A stretch of DNA of 64,000 bases from Amphimedon queenslandica (Eukaryota > Porifera > Demospongiae > Haplosclerida > Niphatidae), in assembly GCF_000090795.2 (NCBI RefSeq), contig NW_003546409.1, forward strand, positions 25,969 to 89,968, written 5' to 3'. A model generated the notes under the pieces. It was not told the DNA's origin. It saw nothing but the letters and a program-made list of their open reading frames with translations, and ran no database searches. Shown piece by piece: positions 10,101 to 20,403 of the stretch; positions within the stretch are counted from its first letter, which is position 1; each line of letters begins with the position of its first letter. The position numbers were made by a program, and so were the translations under genes.

Positions 10101-12176
10101 TACATCTATTTATCCTCTTCTCTCTCTCTCTCTCTCTCTCTCCCTCTATTTCTCCCAGTGCCTCCAACTCTTATTGGCAATTTGGTAGAAAGGTGCATGA
10201 AGAAGATGAGCATTAGTGAAGTGGTCACTGTATTTGGTGGAGTGACTGGCCCCCTTGTCACTATTCACCCAACCCTCAGGGAATTTATCAAAGAGCGTCT
10301 TTTAAATGGAGAGGAACCCACTAATGATAATATACCTCAGGCTATTGAGTCATTTGTGTCAGAGCTGCCAGCTGTGCTTAATCAGTTGCAGGTAATTGAA
10401 AGAGACTGAGAGATGGAGGGGCAAAAGCTATTATAGCCCATGGTTTTTTCTAAAAAATGGCTCCGAAATCACCCCCAATTTTTATTACATTTTCTGATGC
10501 ATATTGATGTATTTATGCTGTGTAGAAAGTTTGAGGTGATTCCAACTTCAACTTTTCAAGTTACGGCCATTTTTAAAAAATAGCCAAAATCTAAAAAATA
10601 CCCAAGGCTATAGTCCATGGTTTTTTTCCAAAAAATGGCTCCGAAATCACCCCCAATTTTTATTACATTTTCTGATACATATTGATGTACTTATGCTGTG
10701 TAGCAAGTTTGAGCTGATTCCGACTTCAACTTTTCAAGTTACGGCCATTTTTAAAAAATAGCCAAAATCTAAAAAATACCCAAGACTATAGCCCATGGTT
10801 TTTTCCAAAAAATGGCTCCGAAATCACCCCCAATTTTTATTACATTTTCTGATACATATTGATGTACTTATGCTGTGTAGCAAGTTTGAGCTGATTCCGA
10901 CTTCAACTTTCAAGTTACGGCCATTTTAAGAAAGCAGCAAATATTGCCTATGTATTACCATATAACATTTATTTCATTATACATTTGTTTCTTTAGCCTC
11001 CTCTTCCTTTACGCGAAGAAGTTGATTTTGGTGCTTCAGCTCAGAAATGTTGTGCATTTCTGCTAAAGGATGTAATGGAAATCATAGTTAATAAACCAGG
11101 TAATTCATTACTAATACCGTAGATCAGGAAATTAGTGTGATAGAAAATTTTTGTGTTTTTAAATAGTGCTGTGATTTAATTTTTACTAAATAACACTGTG
11201 TCATGTATTATTGAATGTGGGATATAATTATATGGGTGATCTAATTTTTGCAAAATTCTAATTCAGTAAAATTTAAATCACAGTAAAAATTTCCAGATAG
11301 ATCGTATATTTAAAAAGCTATGAGTTAAAAGTTATGAGTGCCCAATCTTTTTCCCTGTAGATGATGATCCAGAATTCCCACAGCAGATATATGACTGGGC
11401 CATGAACCTTGGGACTACATTCACGCTCCTCCTCAGTGAATGCTTAGAATCATCTAATGATCTGACACCAGCTATGAAGAGAATATCAGTAAGAGATCAT
11501 TATACCACTATTCTGTATGTGCATGTAATTTTATCTCCCCCTCCTCTCTCTCTCTCCTCTCTTTCTTTTAGAAAATGATGTTCCCTGATAATGACACACC
11601 TGGTGTTCTGAGTATGCTAAACTCTCAGTCACTAGTAGACAAGTTTGTAGAGGAATCAGAGAAGAGCACTATACCAAAGGAAACCATTACATGTCACATT
11701 GTCTATGTAGAGGGATATGTTGAAGATGAAGACGAAGATGACATGGAGGTTGATAAAAAGGAAGCCGAGGTAATGCAAAACTGGCCATCAGCCATGCCAA
11801 AAGTATGATATAAACTTGATAACTGCTCTTTGTTCCTCTCTCTCTCTCTCTTTCTTTCTTTTTCTTTTCTGTGGGAATGGATTCCTACCATTCAAAAGGA
11901 TCAGGCTCAAATTGCTGGTCAGCAACCTCCAGGTGCTAGCAGTGACTCTTACCTCTCTTCTCTCCCAGCCAAAAAGAGAAAGGTAGCCAATTCAGTCTTG
12001 CCTCTTAAACTATATTCTCTCTCTTTCTTTTATGCATCCATTTTTCTTTGTCCCCCTCTCTCTCTCTTTTCTCCATTTTACTCTCTCCCCCTCTCTTCTC
12101 CCTCCCCTTTCTCTTTTCTATTTCTCTCTGTTAGCAGTTAGAAGGTGGAGAAGCTGAAGAAACTTCTGAACAATAA
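2955..12176 (+). CDS. BAG6: BAG6 (BAT3/Scythe) ubiquitin-like chaperone
   Basis: BAG6 shields exposed hydrophobic segments and routes them to tail-anchored insertion or the proteasome. Twenty-one exons fit in phase: 2955-3014, 3070-3111, 3185-3260, 3386-3442, 3501-3628, 3799-3879, 3959-4117, 4203-4340, 4741-5033, 5682-5790, 6053-6142, 6195-6319, 6582-6671, 6875-7146, 7200-7271, 10159-10391, 10997-11099, 11361-11488, 11572-11802, ~11872-11982 and 12135-12176 (879 residues; human about 1130). An N-terminal ubiquitin-like domain covers residues ~1-80. A charged and Gly-rich middle follows, then a helical region matching human BAG6 (TLREFIKERLLNGEEPT). The last part has EWIPTIQKDQ and a nuclear signal, PAKKRK. 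The model stops 14 residues after that signal, so the human C-terminal BAG-like segment is missing. The intron before exon 20 lacks an AG acceptor. The 7272-10158 intron hosts an antisense gene. Confidence 0.9.
5080..5595 (+). repeat. Intronic ~178 bp tandem repeat array, about 3 copies
   Basis: BAG6 intron 9 contains three head-to-tail units with the landmarks GTCGGAATCAGCTCAAAC, ATGTATCAGAAAATGTAAT and CCATGGGCTATAGCC. The same unit recurs in introns of other genes in this window. It has no coding capacity that I can see. Confidence 0.85.
6597..6660 (+). repeat. Glycine-rich (GGN)n coding tract in BAG6
   Basis: Within BAG6 exon 13 a GGA/GGC/GGT run encodes a nearly pure glycine stretch (GGGNEGGGGGGGG). 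It is likely a flexible linker that varies in length by slippage. Confidence 0.6.
7266..7345 (+). repeat. Short tandem repeat (AATGCACATATTCTAATT)n
   Basis: About three imperfect ~18 bp units lie at the very start of the large BAG6 intron. I see no coding or RNA feature here. Confidence 0.5.
7618..7699. repeat. Small foldback element (GCAACATTTGTTGC type)
   Basis: An 80 bp imperfect palindrome begins TACACTATGCAACA and ends TGTTGTATAGTGTA. It shares the GCAACA/TGTTGC core with the larger foldbacks in the carnitine acetyltransferase introns and is probably a short member of that family. Confidence 0.6.
7948..9511 (-). CDS. Secreted M35-type (aspzincin) zinc metalloprotease with pentapeptide repeats
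   Basis: Two exons, 9511-9465 and 9418-7948, encode 505 residues. Exon 1 supplies a signal peptide (MKAFILVSLITCAFA), so the protein is probably secreted. Residues ~17-132 match the N-terminal domain of bacterial and fungal M35-family peptidases (RNTPLEGLLSEF, YEGPLIYRLPPT, DGIYTVRY). Residues ~137-301 are about 33 five-residue repeats, mostly (D/G)EQIR. Residues ~345-505 are the catalytic domain: HEWAHAFGLTDDVTYG gives zinc ligands H460 and H464, general base E461, and an Asp in TDDVTYG, followed by KAIDNADNY as in aspzincins. Paired cysteines fit extracellular folding. The gene lies wholly inside a BAG6 intron on the opposite strand. A TATA box sits 72-83 bp upstream of the ATG. The substrate is unknown, and I do not know this repeat in other M35 enzymes. 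Confidence 0.9.
8549..9043 (-). repeat. 15-bp coding minisatellite, about 33 units
   Basis: The unit GATCTGCTCA(T/C)CCCT, as read on the + strand, repeats head to tail. Most units differ only at the T/C that swaps Asp for Gly in (D/G)EQIR; units at both edges are more diverged. Because 15 is a multiple of 3, reading frames stay open on both strands through the array, giving spurious overlapping frames. The sequence homogeneity suggests recent expansion or gene conversion. Confidence 0.93.
9583..9594 (-). promoter_or_regulatory. TATA box of the nested metalloprotease gene
   Basis: Read on the minus strand the sequence is CTATATAAAAGG, a near-perfect TATA element 72-83 bp upstream of the start codon. 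This suggests the nested gene has its own inducible-type promoter rather than depending on BAG6 transcription. Confidence 0.6.
9854..10059. mobile_element. MITE with CCGTATAGCGGG terminal inverted repeats
   Basis: The element is about 206 bp long and is flanked by TA on both sides. Its left end, CCGTATAGCGGGTTTTTTT, is the inverse of its right end, AAAAAAACCCGCTATACGG. The interior is also largely palindromic (TTCGTGAATTTCG and CGCGAAATT segments). TA flanks with short inverted ends fit a nonautonomous Tc1/mariner-type element. It lies in the large BAG6 intron, upstream of the nested protease. Confidence 0.85.
10425..10935 (-). repeat. Intronic ~178 bp tandem repeat array, about 3 copies (minus orientation)
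   Basis: This is the same unit as at 5080-5595 but inverted; the spacing between successive CCATGG landmarks is about 178 bp. It lies in the BAG6 intron 10392-10996. Confidence 0.88.
11115..11306. mobile_element. MITE with TACCGTAGATCAGG ends
   Basis: This ~192 bp element in the BAG6 intron 11100-11360 is matched in inverse orientation by a 194 bp copy at 48885-49078. The ends are TACCGTAGATCAGGAAATTA and, at the other side, CAGTAAAAATTTCCAGATAG followed by a degenerate ATCGTA. It is probably a nonautonomous DNA transposon. Confidence 0.75.
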
Positions 12177-12687
12177 TCCTATTAGCAGTTTCCTCTTACT
12201 AGGCATTGGCTGTACAACTTACATTATACTAATCTCTAGGTTTAATTGACTTCTCCCTATTATTAAATACAGTACAAGGTCGGTTTGGTTAGCCCCGATC
12301 TTCATCCTTTAGTCGCAAACTATTTGGCATTAGAATCATAGGTGAATTTTGTCTATGTACATGTAATTCTTTATAATAATAATAATAATGATTATTATTA
12401 TTATTTCTGTTTTTGTTTTTAATTATTGTACATGTAGCGTAATAACTGTTTGATTGTCTCACACACTTTGATTTTTCCACAAAAATATTTCTTAAAAACC
12501 AAATCACTATACATTGCTGCAAAAACTATAAAAAACATTCTAAGTGTAACAGTCCATGTATGATAAATGCAGACTTCATGCATTCAAAAGTTGCACTGTA
12601 TGGATGTGTCTATATGCATGATGTGTACTCTTGGTAAAAAAAATTATAAAAATATGTTTGTTTATGGTTTTTTGTTATGTCACTTCT
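12177..12687. other. Intergenic stretch between convergent BAG6 and the TPR gene
   Basis: These 511 bp hold the two 3' UTRs. An ATT/ATA microsatellite lies at ~12371-12405. I see no gene or RNA. Confidence 0.5.
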
Positions 12688-15600
12688 TCATATAAGGTTG
12701 CTTTCATGAAACATCACTCCAACTTCTTCCTCGATTGCCATTGGGTTTGAGAATGCCATTGGAGACTCTTGTACTCTTCTCTTTCCTCCTTCTCTAAATT
12801 TATTCTGCCCTGACATGCTTGGGAAATTTTCCCTGCTGATGGAGAGAACGAAATCTTCAGTCTCTTCGAGCAAATTTTCTTTGCTCTGTAAAAAAAGAAA
12901 AGATCACAAATATTGATAATTTGTGTTTAGAGTCATTTTCAAAGCGTGCAATTCATTACATGAGACAAGGTCCATGAAACTTTTATGATGCTAAAGGTTG
13001 CAATATAATCATAAATGTTTATGCATATGTAGAAGTTCTCTCAGTAACTTTATCATGCAAACTCAACTCAACTACTTCTCTACAATACAAAATGTCGAAT
13101 GCATGCATAAGCTAGTATATGCAATAAAACTTTACCTTTGCATTTGATGGAGATGGAGACGACCCAAATCTACTACCAAACCCTTTCTTGTTTTTGTTAC
13201 GTTTTGGCTTTGGTTTGGTTGGAGGAGGTGGAGTCTTCTTAGCTTTATTACCTTTAAGGAACCTGTTAACAGGTGGTGGTGGTGGAGGGGGAGGAGGAGG
13301 AGGAGGAGGATTAGAAGGTGAAGGGTGTAAAATGGGAGGAGGAGGAGGAGGAGGGTGTGATGGAGGAGGGGGTACGCTTGGTGGTGTCGGTGGGTCATCA
13401 TCAGAGAGACGAGGAGGCAGCGGTGGTGGAGATGGAGGAGGTGGAGCTTCACGATGCGATGGTGACCTATTTGTTTGTTGGGGCAAACTCAACTCGGAAT
13501 GAGACAGAGGCAAGTGAGGATTCTGAAACTCGGGCCTAGGAAAAGTTACTAAATATAGCATATATGTATTAGAGTACTAAACTTGTAATGTATGTGTTTC
13601 TATTTTTAGTGACATAAAAATTGGCTTACTTTCCTCCTGGCCCAACATCATGCAGCTGCAGCCATTTTAACCATTCATCTTCTGGGTTCTCATCAGGAGG
13701 GCCAGTAGACTGACTCCGTGGACTTAAAAGTGTCTTACCAACCTACAGCAATAAATAATAATAATGATAATAATAATAGAACTCTTTAGTTAGCCTTTTG
13801 TCCTTGTGTAGTTGCAATCTTTATTTTGTAGCTTAATATGGTAGCAAATAATTATTTTACTTTTCTGAGGTTTTTCAAATGCCTTGCACTCCCAAAGACA
13901 GGATGATTCCGGTCCCTCATGTAAGGAGTGTCCTCAATGTCCTCGTACTCAGTGACGCTCCCTTCCTCATCGTCTGACGTAAGTCTGTGATGAACCGGCT
14001 CCATGAACTCCCCTAGCGTATAAAACGATGGTCTCGTTGTTTTTAAAATCCCATTGAGATCGCTAGAGTCTTGAGAGTTGAGTCTGTCCAAGATACCTTT
14101 TGTACGATAGAGATTTGAGCGTCTTAGCTGTAGAGGTTTCTTTGATGCATGCTTGTTCTCTAGGACTAAGTTATGACTCCAGGATATTGTTGCTGGTCTT
14201 TCTAAACTTCCGTTGTTCCATCGTTTGAGTCCAGACCAGGAGCCTAGCTTGGTTCGCTTCCCACTTGATCTCCATCCTCTGAAACTTGGCGGCGCTGAGG
14301 TTGGAAAGTCCCTCGAAGAGAGGGTTTCAATGTTGTGATATTTCTTTGCTAGTCTTTCCTTTTCAAGTGCCTTTTGGGCTTTGGAAACAAACACCATTGC
14401 CATCTGATGTGACTCATGGTCACCCATTGCCTGAAAGACCTCGGCCAACTAAAAAAATTAAAATAAATTTAATTGTGCAGATAAATGAGTTACTGTACCT
14501 TTTTGTAGTGGTGAAGGGATTTAAGCGTCTGCCTTGTTTGCCGATACAGCTCAGCTAGGATACTGTAAGCTCTTGCTTGACCAGCTAAGTCTTTTGCTTC
14601 AACATTCATACTCAGATACTACACAAGACATAAGAGCATGTTTATAACTTCAAAAATGCTGCTTACAAGCGTGTGCCATTCAATGGCTTTATCAAACTGC
14701 TTTGTCAGTTCGCAGGTAACCCCAAGGTTTAGCAGTATAACACTCTCTGAAGCTTTGTCATCTATTGTCTGACATATCTCAAGACCCTTTGGTAGAAAAA
14801 AGGGAGTTAATGTCAATATCAAAGTTTTATTATACTCACTAATGAGTAGTTTTCTAAAGCCTCGTCAAGTTTTCCAATAGCTCTCTGGCAGTTTCCTAGA
14901 TTGCACAAGATTCTCACTTCTACTTCTCTGTTGCTGGTACTACGAGCTATCTCAAGCCTCTATACATATGAGCAAGTGAAAGATAATTATCATAATAATA
15001 ATAATATCATGTACTTTATTGTGACAGAATATAGCTTCACTATGAGAATGCATCAGCTCATAGCACGAGGCCAAGTTTCCATAAACACAGGACTGCTTTT
15101 CTCTACAAAATATAATGTATTTATTTTAATAATAGCCTCTGCTGCTTACAAGTCTGAGTATCTTTCTACTATCTCCAAATGCTGCTCAAAGTAGTAGATG
15201 GCTTTCTGCAGGAGCTCCTTGAATCTTTCATTCAATTTCTTGTTTTTCATCTTTTCCGATCTGTTTCTACCGCCTGTCGTTGTATACTCTTGGAGTGCCA
15301 TTGATTTAGCAAGGACTCCAAGGTTACTGCAGGCATAAGCCACACTCATCTCATCTTGAAGGATCTTGCTGTTCTCAAAATACTGTAAAAAGCATCTCTC
15401 TGCCAGCTTTAAAAGACCTTGCTTTAAGTAAGATATACCTGTAGTTTATATAAAATTTACATATGGAGTAATTTAGTATATTTTTATATGTTTCTAGTAT
15501 AACTTACCCAGGTTGCATTCAGCCATTGTCATTCCAGTAAAATCATCCAGCTCACGACAGAATGCCAACTGATGCATGTGACAGACTGAAGACTTCTTAT

Positions 15601-16153
15601 GGTGACCCAATGACAGATGAGCATTACCAAGTATGCGCCATAAAACGCACTGCAGTCTTGAATTATTCTTTGCAGTGATTATAGCCTCTTCAAGACAAGG
15701 TATTGCTTCAGCTGTTTTCCCACTGCAGATAAGTCTATCTGCATCAACGAGATATGATTTAAGGTTTTCGTTCAATCCGGTGGCATTGCGAAGAGAAGCA
15801 AGCAAATCTGCTAGTCTTGTTCGTCGAACTACCCTAGGCTCGAGCTGCCCTGTTGATGGTTGCTGCTGTAGAGTTGAGGTTTTAGAGGCTGGTGATATAG
15901 GTGCAGTGTGTAGCTCACTGGTGATTGATGGAAAAGAAGTGAGCAATGATGCACCGAATTCCATCGATTGCTGCAGTGTAGATGATGTCAGTGGTGGCAG
16001 TTGGAGGCTCAATGGTGAAATGGGCTCTCTGTTTTCCTGTTGAGAGCTCACGTCTCTTTTCCGCGCCCCTTTTTTGACACCAGGAGATCTCTCTAAACTT
16101 TGAAAACTTTGGAGTTCGATGAGTGCAGGTGTTTCATTGAGTCTTGCAGCCAT
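12688..16153 (-). CDS. TPR-repeat protein with polyproline C-terminal region
   Basis: Nine exons fit in phase (16153-15508, 15438-15150, 14957-14840, 14786-14667, 14618-14499, 14448-13861, 13742-13630, 13535-13136, 12885-12688) for 863 residues. A disordered Ser/Thr/Gln-rich start (~1-110) is followed by tetratricopeptide-type helices (~140-470), with repeated NLG signatures (LGNAHLSLG, NLGVTCEL, CNLGNC) like those of the LGN/GPSM and TTC24/28 groups. Next come a basic disordered region, a polyproline block (~690-765) suited to SH3, WW or profilin ligands, and an acidic tail. I see no GoLoco motif, which argues against a true LGN orthologue. The TPR part suggests a scaffold role, but the gene is not identified. 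It is divergent from TMCO1. Confidence 0.8.
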
Positions 16154-16424
16154 TCTCTTCAGTCCTAAACCAGTGGCTTCAAAAGTTTATATTATTACTT
16201 CTTTGGTATCTCTGGAGTATAGAAAGGCATGCAAAGACTTCAAAACTTCTCTCCCACAAATAACATCACCTCCAACAGAGATTCATAACATTAAGGTCGA
16301 TCTGCAACTTGAACCCATCCCATATTACACCATGCTGGGTCTATCCTAATTATACGAACAGACTTTATTTACCGGATATGATCTATTTGAACGTGCTAAA
16401 ATAAAATCAAACTAAAACTAAAAA
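16154..16424. promoter_or_regulatory. Shared promoter region, TPR gene and TMCO1
   Basis: The start codons are head to head with 271 bp between them. No TATA box is evident, and bidirectional control is inferred from spacing. Confidence 0.45.
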
Positions 16425-17690
16425 ATGATTGCAGATAGTTTGATGATCTTGTTCATTTCTTTATGCACAGCACTTCTCTCCGAGGGTGAGTGATAGAATG
16501 GTGGCCAGTACATTAATATTAAATTATTTGCAGGTCTCTCCTATGTCCTTTTGTACAGAACTGAAGGCTACAAGCGATTGAAAGATGTAGTTGAAAAACA
16601 AAGCAGAAAATGTGAGAAATCTCTAGAATAATAAGACCGTTAATTTTTTAATTTTTAGTGGAACGTAAAAAAGAGACGGTTGGCGAAGGAAGTGTAAGCG
16701 GGACTCAAAAAAGAAAGAAACTAGAGAAGCAAGAAGAACAGCTTAAAAATTACAACAAAGATTTATCAATGGTACGTATAGATAGAGGTTAAAAAATTAT
16801 GGCAGATATTATTATTATTATAATTAATTTATTTATTAATTATGAAGGTTAAAATGAAGTCTATGGTTCTCATTGGATTAACTTTTACTGCATTACTTGG
16901 AATGTTCAACACAATGTAAATCTACATGTATTGTATAGAGAACACAAACTATTTATAGTAACAGTCTATTTATAGTAACAATCCATTTATAGTAACAGTC
17001 TATTTATAGTAACAAATAAATAATTGAATGTTCATTCTTTATAGATTTGATGGGAGGGTTGTTGCGAAGCTACCATTCACTCCGTTTGGTATATTGCAAG
17101 GAATTTCTCATCGTAATTTGATGGGGACCGACATGACCGACTGCTCCTTCATATTCTTGTACATACTCTGTACTATGTCAATAAGAGAGGTAAGTATATA
17201 AGGAGGTTATATAGGTTATTTCTAAAATGCTTATAACTTGAAAATTTGAAGTCAGAATCGGCTCAAACTTTTTACACAGCATAAGTCCATCAATATGTAT
17301 CGGAAAACGTAATAAAAATTGGGGGTAATTTTGGAGCCATTTTTTGGAAAAACCATGGGCTATAGTATTTTTCAGATTTTTGACATTTTCTTAAAATGGC
17401 TGTAACTCAAAAAATTGAAGTCGGAATCTGCTCAAACTTTCTACACAGCATAAAGACATCAATATACATCAGAAAATGTAATAAAATTTGGGGGTGATTT
17501 CGGAGCCATTTAAAAAAACCATGGGCTATAGTTATTGCTTTTTTTTAATTTACTACTTTTTGTGAAAGAAATTAATTTGGTAGTAGTCATTTGCGTCTAC
17601 TTTTTATAGAACTTGCAGAAGCTGATGGGAGTTGGTGTGTCTCGCTCAGTGAGCAAATTAGGCAACAGCTTAGTTGGACCAAGCAAATAA
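16425..17690 (+). CDS. TMCO1: TMCO1, ER calcium-load-activated channel / translocon factor
   Basis: TMCO1 is a small ER membrane protein of the Oxa1 superfamily. It is reported as a calcium-load-activated Ca2+ channel and as part of the multipass translocon. Six exons (16425-16485, 16534-16611, 16659-16771, 16848-16915, 17045-17189, 17610-17690) give 181 residues, close to the 188 of human TMCO1. There is a hydrophobic N-terminal helix (LMILFISLCTALL) and a lysine/glutamate-rich coiled coil (KLERKKETV to KNYNKDLSM). The most conserved segment, GRVVAKLPFTPFGILQGISH, then TDCSFIFLYILCTMSIR, forms the re-entrant and last membrane helices. The glycine-containing C-terminal tail is also kept. Confidence 0.96.
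16925..17012 (+). repeat. Tandem TTTATAGTAACARTC repeat
   Basis: About four units of ~20 bp lie in TMCO1 intron 4. They are noncoding. Confidence 0.6.
17215..17535 (+). repeat. Intronic ~178 bp repeat, about 1.8 copies
   Basis: TMCO1 intron 5 carries the same unit, in sense orientation. It begins near the AACTTGAAAATTTGAAGTC landmark and ends at CCATGGGCTATAG, as in the other arrays. Confidence 0.85.
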
Positions 17691-18070
17691 AATAACATTA
17701 TGTAGCTGATATATTTTTCAATAATAATTTAATTTTCCAAATTAAATCATGACATTATACATGTATATGCATGGGCTTACATGCACCTACTAGTATAGAA
17801 CTAAAATGCTTTGTAATTGTATTATTGAGTGTTGAACACTGCCTTGCAGTAAAGGAAGGTAGTTATCACTGCACCTTATGACACTGTCAGCAGTAACTGG
17901 TGATATCACTGAGACATAGCTACAGCTAGTCCTTATATACTGTTGGTACAGTCCATATAATAGTCATTATAATTGGGGACCTCATATTGAAGAACTTCTG
18001 CAGTTTAGTGGAGGAGAGCGATTGCTTCACTTTGTTAGTTGCTGTATATAATTTAATAATATCTACTGGA
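17691..18070. other. TMCO1 3' region and upstream region of the next gene
   Basis: A TATATA-type element (CCTTATATACTG, about 17932-17943) lies ~130 bp before the next ATG and could be a promoter. Otherwise I see only low-complexity AT-rich DNA. Confidence 0.35.
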
Positions 18071-18972
18071 ATGATTACCAATGATATTCCAATCAAATAC
18101 GTCAACTCTTCCAAAAGAAGTGATGTCCAGGTCGTTGTATTTGCCAAAAACACTAGCTCGATTTATCCCACAACCGTCTACACAGCCTGGCACATCCTCA
18201 GAGGGCAGAGCAGCGTCCAGTTCACCTACCCAGCCTCCCTTGGTGTCGGGGTATCTTATAAAACTAGTGGAATGACAGTCACTGCTGGTCCTATTGATGC
18301 TGATCACGGGAGCACTTGGGAGATCATGCAAGAGTCCATGAATGATTCTGCAACACTAAAAAGAAGTGAGGCCTTAGATCATATTGAGTATGTAAAAAAA
18401 GATCTTTCTTGTTAAAAGATCTAGGTTTGAAAGTACAGTTTGAGTTGCTACTAGATTTTCTTACAATAAAATAAATGTTGCACTGCATATAAGAATGTAC
18501 TTGTATCTTATTTTATTTTAATAAGCTAGATCTGTATCTCCATTAATCCACTGATTGTTGATTTTTGAGCTATAATAATACTGCTATATAGTTAACACTA
18601 AAAGTAATATCATATACTTATTTTGCAGAGACTGGTGTTGCTCCTAATCCAAACGGTAGCATTGTCATAAAGAACACTCCACCTGCAACTTGGAGTGGTC
18701 GCAAATTTGACGTCGCCATTTACAAAGAGCGTCACATACTCCTCCAAGAGAAAGGCCTCTGTGTCGGAATGCAAGTCGACTTTGTCATAGAACCAAAACT
18801 ATATTTTGGCGTTGTATCACACATGAAAGTAGGACAATCTTTTGAGTCCCTCACATCAGTTACCACGCTCACGGACTTTGACCTCTCTCAGTTTCCTAAC
18901 GGCATAGAAGTTACTCTTAACGTGAAGCCTGGAGGAGGGGAGCTGTTCTTTACTGCAGATCAGTATATGTGA
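18071..18972 (+). CDS. Unrecognised two-domain protein, copy A
   Basis: Two exons, 18071-18365 and 18629-18972 with a phase-1 intron, give 212 residues. I do not recognise the family. The N-terminal half has alternating hydrophobic positions and the pattern W-x-V/I-L-x-G, F-x-YP, VGVSY, T-x-T-x-GP, GSTWE. The C-terminal half has PPATWSGRKFDVAIY, KGLCVGMQVDF and FPNGIEVTL. The composition suggests beta-rich domains with no signal peptide or membrane helix, hence probably cytosolic. The gene is paired tail to tail with a diverged paralog (19285-20216) that has the same intron position and phase. The ATG at 18071 is the first in frame after upstream stops; a missing 5' exon cannot be excluded. 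Confidence 0.75.
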
Positions 18973-19284
18973 CACTTTCACTATTTGACATTTTGTTTTT
19001 GTTTAATAGAACTTTTTTCTTAAATTGTTCAATAATTATTAATGAGCAGATAATTTAGGGGGGGATTTTCTTGTTGTCTGGCAGCCTTATTAATGCATGA
19101 TCTTATAACTGTCATTTTAACTGTCAATTACTGCTAGAAAGTTTACTCAGTGCTAAAGCAGTCAATCACATAATGGACATGCAACTGCATACAGTTGACT
19201 AATAATATGAAAGTTAGAGTTTATCATCAATACATCATGTAGTGAAATAGTAATGTTTATATTAAAGTATTTGTAACTTGTTTC
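18973..19284. other. Intergenic stretch between the convergent paralogs
   Basis: These 312 bp are AT-rich and hold the 3' UTRs. I see no further gene and no clear inverted repeat that would mark the duplication junction. Confidence 0.4.
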
Positions 19285-20216
19285 TTAGTAATGAGGCTTT
19301 GGTACAAATAATATCTGTCCGCTTATTTCATTTTCTTGTATGGTCACATCGACCCCATTAGGGTAGGTCTTTAAATCAAGCTTCATCGTTGGAGAGAACT
19401 CTGCCTCACTCATCTCCTTGATGAGGTCTTCCCTTGAAGAGGCAGAGCTCTTTGATCCAAAGAGAGGACTATCAACATCGTCCGATAATATATCAGCTTC
19501 AATGAGACAAATATGAAGCTTGTCTGTTGGCCGGAGCTCAACATAGTCTCCAACCCGCACGTTCTTCTTGGTGATGATAGCCTGTCCACATTTGTAGAGG
19601 GCCACGTTTATCTTTCGTCCAGACCAAGTTGCAGGGAGTTTGTTGTAAACCATGAATGCTCCATTTGGCAAAGGAGGAGCTTGACCTAATAAAGAGAGAA
19701 GAACTATAGTAATAAAAGATAATAGCAAAGCAAGGGTATATTATAAGAATAGTGTTGTATCTTTTTGTATGCCTAAAATTATAATACAGCAACTATACAC
19801 TGAGCATAAGTTGCAATAGAACCCATTTACTTGTAGAGCATGCTAGCTGCATATTGTTATATGTCAGACTAACTTTCATGAATTAAGTCGCCATCATCGT
19901 ACTGAGAATCAACCTCAAACTTCCAAGTAGTCCCAGGCTTAGCTGCATGGGGTCCTTGAGTAATGACAGTCCCGTCCTCTCTCTGGTAGCTAATGCCAAC
20001 CTCAGTGTCTTCTGGATACTCAAACGATATCTTACCATGCATTCCAATATGTACTACTCTCCATGCTTCTTCAATGATGGCTGGAGTCAATGGAGCCTTG
20101 TGATCTTTACCTAGTATAAGGACTATCTTTGGATGTGGGGTATCATTGGAGATATTGACACAAATGGAAGAGCCTTCTCCTGTCCCTTCTGAGTTTTCAC
20201 TACTAAAACTAGCCAT
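19285..20216 (-). CDS. Unrecognised two-domain protein, copy B
   Basis: Exons 20216-19874 and 19685-19285, joined by a phase-1 intron, give 247 residues. The two halves align with copy A through WRVVHIGMHGKISFEYP, VGISYQREDGT, GPHAAKPGTTWKFE, then PATWSGRKINVALYK and YPNGVDVTI. It differs from A by a longer Ser/Gly-rich start and an acidic/Ser-rich insertion (DVDSPLFGSKSSASSRED) before the last strand. There is no signal peptide. A TATAAG element lies ~80 bp upstream near 20300. Function is unknown; the shared intron and convergent orientation point to an inverted local duplication. Confidence 0.8.
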
Positions 20217-20403
20217 TGTATACGTATACTCTTGAGGTTCAGCTACACTATAACTGCAAAGTAACTGTCACCACACTTGCTATCACTGTATCAATAGCTT
20301 ATAAAGTGTGCTCATTTAATAAAGGAAGCTACAATGTCCTTCACCTTATCATGATTCATACAATATACTAACAAAATAAAATGAAAATGTCACACACAAA
20401 TGT

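Noticed and set aside
12289-12522. 77-codon minus-strand frame between BAG6 and the TPR gene
   Set aside because: It contains an Asn/Tyr run from an AT microsatellite and has no recognisable domain or splice context.
13188-13539. Plus-strand Gly-rich and Glu-rich frames
   Set aside because: They are antisense to the polyproline exon of the minus-strand TPR gene.
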